Origin: an uncultured Muribaculaceae bacterium
GTDB lineage: Bacteria > Bacteroidota > Bacteroidia > Bacteroidales > Muribaculaceae
DNA length: 47,129 nt
NCBI GenBank assembly: GCA_944321875.1
Contig: CALUMX010000025.1
Span: forward strand, 1 to 47,129
Direction of reading: 5' to 3'
Below are positions 42,270 through 47,129 of the stretch, piece by piece. Under the pieces are notes generated by a model that had not been told where the DNA came from, made no database searches, and saw nothing but the letters and a program-made list of their open reading frames with translations. Numbering within the stretch: position 1 is the stretch's first letter; each line of letters starts with the position of its first letter. A program made the translations under genes and the position numbers.

Positions 42270-43636
42270 TGTATATGAACAGAAAAACAATAGTGGCTGT
42301 CGTTGCCCTGCTGTTAATCGGCTGTTTTGAGTCGCAGGCTGCACAGACCTTGAATTTACAGCAATGCATTGAGATGGCTCGTCAGCATAACCGCAGCCTG
42401 AAGAATGCGATGCTTGAGATGGAGCGTTCGGCGGAGCAGAAGAAAGAGGCTCGTTCGAAATATCTGCCGGAAATCTCCGCTAATGCGATTGCTTTTCAGG
42501 CATTTGACAAGATTATTAAGGCGGATGGCACTTATCCGGAGGAGTTGGCGGCGTTGGAGTCGATTAATCCGGCGTTCTCACAGTTGGCGGGACAGCCATA
42601 CGCTTTTCATGAGTTGAGCCGCGGCTACACGGCCACGGTCTCTCTGATGTTGCCCTTGTATACCGGCGGACAGATTTACAATTCCAATAAATTGGCCGAA
42701 ATCGGGAACGAGGTCGCTCAGTTGCAATATGCCATGCAGGAAAAGGAAGTGGTGCAGAAAGTGACGGAAAACTATTGGCAAATAGCGAATCTTACCTATA
42801 ATCTGCAAACCATTGATGCGGCAGAGGTCCAGCTGAAGGCCATCTACGAGCAGGTGAACAACTTCATAGAGACCGGGGTCACCACGGGCAATGCCCTGCT
42901 CAAGGTAAAGCTCCGTCAGCAGGAATTGGCCAGCAACAGACTGCAGCTCGAGAATGCCATTCATGTGCTGACGCTTCTGCTGGCTCAGCAGATAGGCATG
43001 GGTAGTGAGCCGCTTGAGTTGCAGATAGCCGATATGAACAGCTATGCCGATATGCCGGCTCCTGTGCCGGGGGCTGAAGCCGTACTCGGCAGGGAGGAGT
43101 TGCAACTGGCGGATAAGATGATAGCGTCCGACCGATTGCAGGTGAAGATGGAGCGTGGCAAGAATCTTCCGAAGGTAGCTATCGGAGTGGTCGGCTATCA
43201 GATGGGAATAGGGGGCGTGTCGGAGCCTGTGAAGAGTTACATTAATACTTCTGCGACGAATGCGATTGGACTGGTAACGCTCTCGGTGCCGATTTCTTCG
43301 TGGATTGGCGGTTCTCATGCCGTTAAGAGAGCGCGGATTAAGCAGCAGCAATCGCAGAATAGCAGACAGGACATCGAGACGCAGTTGATTATCGACATCG
43401 AGTCGGCCTGGTCCAATCTGCAGGAAGCCTACCAGCAGATAAAGATAGCGCAGGCAAGCGTGGAAGAGGCTAAGGAAAATTTCCGTATGTCCTCTGACCA
43501 ATACAATATTGGCAAAGAAACGCTCACGGATTTGCTGGATGCGGAAACACTGAACAGACAGGCGTGCAACAGTCTGTCTTCGGCCATTGCAATCTATAAT
43601 ACTCGTTATGCTGATTATCAAAGAAAAGTACGGTAG
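42269..43636 (+). CDS. TolC-like outer-membrane factor of the RND operon
   Basis: The 455-residue protein starts inside the pump's stop codon (TAATG overlap). It has a signal peptide (to ~QAAQ), then two repeats of the OEP fold with long helical hairpins ('LNLQQCIEMARQHNRSLKNAMLEMERS', 'NSRQDIETQLIIDIESAWSNLQEAYQQI') and short barrel strands ('GYTATVSLMLPLYTGG', 'IGLVTLSVPISSW'). It forms the outer-membrane channel of the tripartite pump. Lipidation at Cys19 (LLIGC) is possible. Confidence 0.94.
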   Translation: MYMNRKTIVAVVALLLIGCFESQAAQTLNLQQCIEMARQHNRSLKNAMLEMERSAEQKKEARSKYLPEISANAIAFQAFDKIIKADGTYPEELAALESINPAFSQLAGQPYAFHELSRGYTATVSLMLPLYTGGQIYNSNKLAEIGNEVAQLQYAMQEKEVVQKVTENYWQIANLTYNLQTIDAAEVQLKAIYEQVNNFIETGVTTGNALLKVKLRQQELASNRLQLENAIHVLTLLLAQQIGMGSEPLELQIADMNSYADMPAPVPGAEAVLGREELQLADKMIASDRLQVKMERGKNLPKVAIGVVGYQMGIGGVSEPVKSYINTSATNAIGLVTLSVPISSWIGGSHAVKRARIKQQQSQNSRQDIETQLIIDIESAWSNLQEAYQQIKIAQASVEEAKENFRMSSDQYNIGKETLTDLLDAETLNRQACNSLSSAIAIYNTRYADYQRKVR

Positions 43637-43690
43637 TGTAGAAGAAGTGTAATTACCCCGTTAATTCCATATAGTTGTAAACATTATTTT

Positions 43691-43700
43691 GGGGGGGGGG
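43691..43700. repeat. Homopolymeric G tract (about 10 G)
   Basis: A run of about ten G follows TTGTAAACATTATTTT, 55 bp after the efflux operon. A run of this length is prone to slippage. A similar tract occurs near the right end of the window. Confidence 0.8.
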
Positions 43701-43701
43701 A

Positions 43702-43737
43702 CAACGGCATTCGGTTGGTATCGGGTGTCGTTGCTTT
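43702..43737 (+). terminator. Probable terminator of the RND operon
   Basis: CAACGGCA and TGTCGTTG form an 8-bp stem with one G-U pair around a long loop, followed by CTTTTGTTTG. The rest of 43738-43817 has no gene. Confidence 0.6.
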
Positions 43738-43817
43738 TGTTTGTGCCGGTGCTTCGCAGGAAGCATTCGGGATGAGGGTCGTGCGGCGGTTCACGGTCCG
43801 GGATTGATAAAACAAAA

Positions 43818-43847
43818 AACGCTGAAAATCATCAGACTTTCAGCGTT
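43818..43847 (-). terminator. Terminator of tRNA-Lys copy 2
   Basis: AACGCTGAAA and TTTCAGCGTT form a perfect 10-bp stem; on the minus strand TTTTGTTTT follows. Confidence 0.85.
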
Positions 43848-43873
43848 GTTCGGTGTTTTACCTTTTTGTTTTG

Positions 43874-43946
43874 TGACCCCGGAGAGGCTCGAACTCTCGA
43901 CCCAATGATTAAGAGTCATTTGCTCTACCAACTGAGCTACGGAGTC
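43874..43946 (-). tRNA. tRNA-Lys (CTT), copy 2
   Basis: This 73-nt tRNA is identical to the copy at 36841-36913, including anticodon loop CTCTTAA. Similar upstream sequence indicates duplication of the gene together with its promoter. Confidence 0.95.
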
Positions 43947-43971
43947 ATAATCGTTGTTTTGATTACGGATG

Positions 43972-44002
43972 CAAAGGTAAGGAGTTTTTCTGAACTGCCA
44001 AA
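43972..44002 (-). promoter_or_regulatory. Promoter of tRNA-Lys copy 2
   Basis: Minus strand TTTG (44002-43999), 19 bp spacer, TACCTTTG (43979-43972). Confidence 0.83.
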
Positions 44003-44038
44003 ACTTTTTTGAAGTTTTTTGTCAAAAAAGTGATTTTT

Positions 44039-44956
44039 TTAGTGGCTACCCATCCACAGGCAGAACATACTGAGCGCGACCAGCGACAGGTCGACCACTT
44101 TTGAGCGTAGGTTCTTCTCGGCAAAAATCATTGCTCCGAAGAAGAAAGAGACGAGAACGCTGCCCCGGCGCACCATGGATACGACCGAAATCATGGCTTC
44201 GGCGTCGGTCAGCGCATAGAAATAGGCGAAGTCGGCGAGGCAGATGAAGAGGGAGATGCAGACGATGCTCCATCGCCAGCGGAAAGGAGTGGTGCGCTGG
44301 CGCACCGGCAGCCAGACGAGCAGCAGGATGATGCCCATGATGAGGCATTGGTAGAGGTTGTACCAGCTCTGTACGGTCATGTTGGCCAGTCCGCGTCCGC
44401 CGTTGGCCAGAGGTGTCATCAGGAACTTGTCGTAAAGACCGCTGGCCGCTCCGAGCAGGGCGGCGGCGATGAGGAAGTAAATCCATCGGTTGTGGGCGAA
44501 GCGGATGCCTTCCTTCTTTCCGCTGCGGCTCAGCAGGTAGAAGGAGGCGATGGCAATCGATACACCCGCCCATTGCCAGCCGTTGAGCTGTTCGCCGAAG
44601 ACGAGAAGCGCGCCCACGAGCGTCATCACGGGGCGGGTAGCGTTGATGGGGCCTACGATGGTGATGGGGAGGTGCTTGATGGCAAAATAGCCGAACAGCC
44701 AGGAGGAAAGCACGATGACGGCTTTGAGCATGACCCAGCGTTGCTCTTCCCAAACCCATGCGGGCACGTGAAACAGGGAGCCGGGCTGAATGCCTCCCGT
44801 GGCTGACAGGAGAATGAAGGGAAGGAAAATCAGCGAGCAGAACAGCGTGTTGAGAAACAGCACGGGAATGACGGCGTTGTCACGCAGGGAATATTTCTTG
44901 AACACGTCGTAGAAGCCGAGCAGGGCGGCGGAGAGAAAAGCAAGCGAGAGCCACAT
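44039..44956 (-). CDS. EamA/DMT-family membrane transporter
   Basis: The 305-residue protein has about ten hydrophobic helices in two EamA-like halves, including 'FGYFAIKHLPITIVGPINATRPVMTLVGALLVFGEQL' and 'AYFYALTDAEAMISVVSMVRRGSVLVSFFFGAMIFAEKNL', the typical repeat pattern of drug/metabolite transporters. Its substrate cannot be told. A candidate -7 element (TAGATTTG, minus strand 44992-44985) lies 28 bp upstream. Confidence 0.88.
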   Translation of the reverse strand: MWLSLAFLSAALLGFYDVFKKYSLRDNAVIPVLFLNTLFCSLIFLPFILLSATGGIQPGSLFHVPAWVWEEQRWVMLKAVIVLSSWLFGYFAIKHLPITIVGPINATRPVMTLVGALLVFGEQLNGWQWAGVSIAIASFYLLSRSGKKEGIRFAHNRWIYFLIAAALLGAASGLYDKFLMTPLANGGRGLANMTVQSWYNLYQCLIMGIILLLVWLPVRQRTTPFRWRWSIVCISLFICLADFAYFYALTDAEAMISVVSMVRRGSVLVSFFFGAMIFAEKNLRSKVVDLSLVALSMFCLWMGSH

Positions 44957-45050
44957 ATATTATTATAATGTAAAGATGGTTGCACAAATCTATTGGGGTC
45001 GGCGCGCAGGGCGTGCCGGCCGGAAAAAGGAGACGTTGAGGGGGTGGGCG

Positions 45051-45539
45051 TCAGCGTGTGATGATGTATCCGCCGTTCGACGGGACAACGCTCAGGCGTT
45101 GCAGGCCGTAATGGCGGTCGAAAGCCGGTCCGCTCAGGGGTGCGCCGTCGGCCTCGCATACGGAGAAACGAGAGCCGCACTTCGGGCAGTAGGCCTCGAG
45201 CCGCTCGGAATCGAACGAGAGTACCACGTCACGTTCCGCCTCGTAGGGGCAGGCGCGGTCGTAGGCAAGCGGTCCGTTGATGCCGTAGGTGAGCAGGATG
45301 CCGCCAAATCCCGTATAGGTGCGTTCCGTGAACGGGAAGTCAAGGGGGATGCGTTGCCCCTTGTCGAAATAGGTATGGTCGCCGTAGCCGTGGACACCGT
45401 AGGTGTTCCACATGCCGGAGTTACCGAGGTCAATGTAGACGTTGAAGGCCGGGATGCGGGTTGTCTCTACCCGTTCGCAGGAGGCGAGTCCGACGAGTCC
45501 GGCGAGAAGGAACAGCAGATTGCGCAGGAATGTTTTCAT
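45051..45539 (-). CDS. Rieske-like lipoprotein with altered Cys/His ligands
   Basis: This 162-residue protein has a lipobox LASC (Cys21) and a C-terminal strand-rich domain. A Rieske-like arrangement is visible: A-C97-P-Y-E in the first loop and Y-C118-P-K-C121-G-S-R-F in the second, followed by 'GAPLSGPAFDRHYGLQRL'. In true Rieske proteins the loops are CxH and CxxH; here Tyr and Cys occupy the His positions, with a further Cys128. It may bind an all-Cys cluster or zinc, or have lost the metal. It lies 94 bp upstream of the EamA gene on the same strand. Confidence 0.68.
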   Translation of the reverse strand: MKTFLRNLLFLLAGLVGLASCERVETTRIPAFNVYIDLGNSGMWNTYGVHGYGDHTYFDKGQRIPLDFPFTERTYTGFGGILLTYGINGPLAYDRACPYEAERDVVLSFDSERLEAYCPKCGSRFSVCEADGAPLSGPAFDRHYGLQRLSVVPSNGGYIITR

Positions 45540-45636
45540 TTTATGCTGATTTTGTCTGGAAATAGAGGAAGGCGGATGCTGGCGTTGGCAAAACGGGAGT
45601 TCCCGGAATTGGCAAGGCCGGACAGCCTTCTGTTTG

Positions 45637-45667
45637 CAAAATTACGGATATTCTGCTTTCCGGCAAT
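45637..45667 (-). promoter_or_regulatory. Candidate promoter of the Rieske-like lipoprotein
   Basis: Minus strand TAATTTTG (45644-45637) with ATTG (45667-45664) 19 bp upstream; leader of ~90 nt. Confidence 0.55.
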
Positions 45668-45680
45668 CGCCGGAAACGAA

Positions 45681-45713
45681 AAAAAGCAACCGCTTTGAAT
45701 GCGATTGCTTTTT
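45681..45713 (-). terminator. Terminator of tRNA-Thr
   Basis: AAGCAATCGCA/AGCGGTTGCTT on the minus strand form a stem with a T-run. Confidence 0.82.
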
Positions 45714-45714
45714 G

Positions 45715-45788
45715 AGCCTCTTGTCGGATTCGAACCAACGACCCCGAGATTACAAATCACGTGCTCTGGCCAACTGAGCTAAAGAGGC
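45715..45788 (-). tRNA. tRNA-Thr (TGT)
   Basis: The 74-nt cloverleaf on the minus strand has acceptor GCCTCTT/AAGAGGC, D-arm GCTC/GAGC, anticodon loop TTTGTAA (TGT) and T-loop TTCGAAT. CCA is not encoded. Confidence 0.93.
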
Positions 45789-45806
45789 GTTTGTTATTTT
45801 CGAGTG

Positions 45807-45838
45807 CAAAGGTAAAACGTTTTTTTGAACTGTGCAAT
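45807..45838 (-). promoter_or_regulatory. Promoter of tRNA-Thr
   Basis: Minus strand TACCTTTG (45814-45807) with ATTG (45838-45835) 20 bp upstream. Confidence 0.75.
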
Positions 45839-45908
45839 AGTTGAAGCGAAAAAATGTGCATTTTTCGAAATTTTCTTGTGAAAAGCCGGAAATCTGAGAA
45901 AAAATTAC

Positions 45909-45916
45909 TAATTTTG
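45909..45916 (+). promoter_or_regulatory. -7 element of the tmRNA gene
   Basis: TAATTTTG fits TAnnTTTG, 24 bp before the tmRNA 5' end. No clear -33 element is seen. Confidence 0.5.
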
Positions 45917-45940
45917 CAAGACATATCAATGCTGAAAAAT

Positions 45941-46339
45941 GGGGATGACCGGTTTTGACAGCGTGTAGAAGGGATATGTAAGCATGCAGAGCGATGATGG
46001 CTATGCTCTATAATCTCAGACATCAAAAATTTAACTGGCGAAAATAACTACGCTCTCGCTGCCTAACCGAAGTACAGTAAGTTAGCTTTATTTCTGCCAC
46101 AGTGGTAGAAACGAGACATCACCCGATTGCCCGGCTTTGAGACGTTTCGATAAGGTGGTGCTAATAAATTCAAAGCTGGGAATGCCTGTTCTCCGGTGGC
46201 GTTCCGAGATTTTAGGAGATAAGTTGCAGGTTGGTAGTCTTGATCCTGCCTGCTTCCGACAATCAAGTCAAGACTAAGCATGTAGAAAGCCTATTTTTTC
46301 CGCGTTTGGACGAGAGTTCGAATCTCTCCATCTCCACCA
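45941..46339 (+). ncRNA. ssrA: tmRNA (transfer-messenger RNA)
   Basis: The 5' end GGGGATGACC pairs with the 3' end (CATCTCCACCA, CCA encoded) to form the tRNA-like acceptor, next to a T-arm with TTCGAAT. The tag frame at 46037-46066 reads GGC GAA AAT AAC TAC GCT CTC GCT GCC TAA, giving GENNYALAA and stop. Pseudoknot-like pairings follow. It rescues stalled ribosomes together with SmpB. The last bases, TTCGAATCTCTCC, are a frequent integration target for mobile elements. Confidence 0.96.
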
Positions 46340-46344
46340 GATAA

Positions 46345-46381
46345 AGAGCGTCGGCAACTGTCACAAGTCGCCGACGCTCTC
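46345..46381 (+). terminator. Terminator of ssrA
   Basis: AGAGCGTCGGC and GCCGACGCTCT form a perfect 11-bp stem, followed by CTTTTTG. Confidence 0.92.
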
Positions 46382-46490
46382 TTTTTGTTTCGTTATTTTC
46401 ATTCCACAACTCTGTTGCCACCGGGGAATCACTTGAGTTCCCCGAATTTTATCGCATAGATGGGGTTGAGGATGGCATCTAAAACGGCTC

Positions 46491-46978
46491 CTACTTTTCC
46501 ACAAGGTCGTAGAAACGTACCCAGTCGACGTTCATCTCGATGGGATACTGCGCCGGGTCGGCCTTGCCTACCCAGTCTCCCTCAATCTGCATATCGACAA
46601 GCAGGTAATAGGGCGAGCCGAAAGGATATTGACCCGGACGGTCGGTCGTGATGCGGGGATAGACGAACGTCTGCTCGCCGTTGACAGAGAAAATCAGTTG
46701 TTCCGGGAGAATCTCCACTGTATAGATATTGTAGTCATCGGTTTTGATGGGCGCCTTTGCCGAATGCGGCGGATTGTCGGTCTGTTGCTGCACGTAGGTA
46801 TAGTTGGTGTGGACCGTCTGGTAGACAAAATCGTCGTGGTTGAGGCGTTCGAGAATGTCGATTTCTCCGCTGTCGGGCCATTTGCCGGTTTCCGGCAGTA
46901 GCCAGATGGCCGGCCATGCGCCTTGGGCGGCTTCCAGCCGTGCACGCACTTCCACTTTCCCGTATTTAAGGTGAGTTC
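46491..46978 (-). pseudogene. 3' part of a GH16 family glycoside hydrolase
   Basis: The frame ends at TAG 46493-46491 and shows the GH16 core: YGKVEVRARL, GAWPAIWLLP, the catalytic GEIDILER (ExDxxE), then 'VHTNYTYVQQQ', 'FGSPYYLLVDMQIEGDWVG' and the C-terminal 'MNVDWVRFYDLVEK'. The family cleaves beta-1,3/1,4-glucans, agars and related glycans. Upstream in the same frame (higher coordinates) a TGA appears a few codons before RTHLKYGK, and the DNA turns AT-rich, so the N-terminal third (signal peptide and first strands) is missing. An internal Met could start only an incomplete domain. It is probably a truncated gene. Confidence 0.82.
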
Positions 46979-47071
46979 TATCAATTCAATTTATCCTCTT
47001 GTATCAGACAGCAGAACTCTTTAACTGCCCAATTTGTGAGTTTTAGTCTTTTAAATTTAGCGAATATTTTC

Positions 47072-47124
47072 TACCCCCCCCCCAATTTTTACAATAATTA
47101 ACTTGTGTTTGTTGTAAAAATTGG
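47072..47124. repeat. C10 tract and adjoining inverted repeat
   Basis: About ten C (47074-47083) are followed by CCAATTTTTACAA (47082-47094) and its exact inverted copy TTGTAAAAATTGG (47112-47124). The stretch 46979-47129 is AT-rich and has no recognisable gene. It could be the edge of an inserted element continuing outside the window. Confidence 0.6.
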
Positions 47125-47129
47125 ATGTG

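Noticed and set aside
42578..43621. Minus-strand frame of 347 codons opposite the TolC-like gene
   Set aside because: Shadow of the outer-membrane factor gene; no recognisable features.
36841..43946. The two tRNA-Lys genes as att sites of an integrated mobile element
   Set aside because: No integrase or other mobility gene lies between them; both copies are complete with their own promoter and terminator, which fits gene duplication better.
1..47129. Possible CRISPR array
   Set aside because: No regularly spaced direct repeats with unique spacers and no cas gene were seen on either strand.

Overview
The window reads as a chromosome segment of a Bacteroidetes species, most likely order Bacteroidales. 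The evidence is the repeated promoter form TTTG-N19-21-TAnnTTTG, families typical of the phylum (NigD-like and PorT-like proteins, a DUF5106-type thioredoxin, secreted Fn3/MAM-like proteins with sorting-type tails, one-piece TPR-membrane-HTH regulators), a Bacteroidetes-type tyrosine ammonia-lyase, and a tmRNA tag that decodes as GENNYALAA. Most of the window is moderately GC-rich; the first ~1.1 kb and the last ~150 bp are clearly AT-rich. I cannot name the genus.

Layout. 1-1080: AT-rich block of three small unknown genes plus an in-frame coding tail, closed by a strong terminator. 1252-2670: lipoprotein serine hydrolase. 2779-7625 (minus): tight five-gene operon TAL > ketoreductase > ketosynthase > O-methyltransferase > ACP, resembling the aromatic-starter part of an aryl polyene/flexirubin pathway. 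7943-12280 (minus): a secreted modular protein and a TPR/AraC-type regulator, both with broken reading frames. 12385-14338: ABC ATPase, NigD-like lipoprotein, nitroreductase-family protein. 14420-15734 (minus): outer-membrane barrel and thioredoxin-like protein. 15915-17738: CBS-nucleotidyltransferase and SurE. 17862-18670: holin-like and M15 peptidase pair, followed by tRNA-Met.

19200-22184: divergent amino-sugar genes, an intact NagB facing a NagB-like/PIG-L fusion whose NagB half has lost catalytic residues. 22436-23404: Ca2+/Na+ antiporter behind a structured leader. 23510-28102 (minus): potassium module of NtrC-type response regulator, TrkH and sensor kinase, with a sigma-54 -24/-12 promoter before trkH and two nearly identical 15-bp palindromes. 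28222-29342 (minus): two overlapping flavodoxin-like genes. 29525-30037: Vsr endonuclease without a neighbouring methylase. 30111-34903: an intact TPR/LuxR-type regulator convergent with an intact Fn3/MAM-like secreted protein. 35156-36913: tRNA-Gln, a COG0523 metallochaperone GTPase and tRNA-Lys. 37109-43636: AraC regulator divergent from a three-gene RND efflux operon, bounded by a second, identical tRNA-Lys. 44039-46339: EamA transporter, Rieske-like lipoprotein, tRNA-Thr and tmRNA. 46491-47129: 3' part of a GH16 glycanase cut off at an AT-rich segment with a C10 tract and an inverted repeat.

The observations that best repay follow-up are the sigma-54 potassium module, the NagB pseudoenzyme-deacetylase fusion, the compact TAL/ketosynthase operon, the complementary flavodoxin-like pair, the Rieske-like protein with substituted ligands, and the contrast between the two regulator/secreted-protein loci, one intact and one broken. 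No CRISPR array, complete insertion sequence or rRNA gene was seen.
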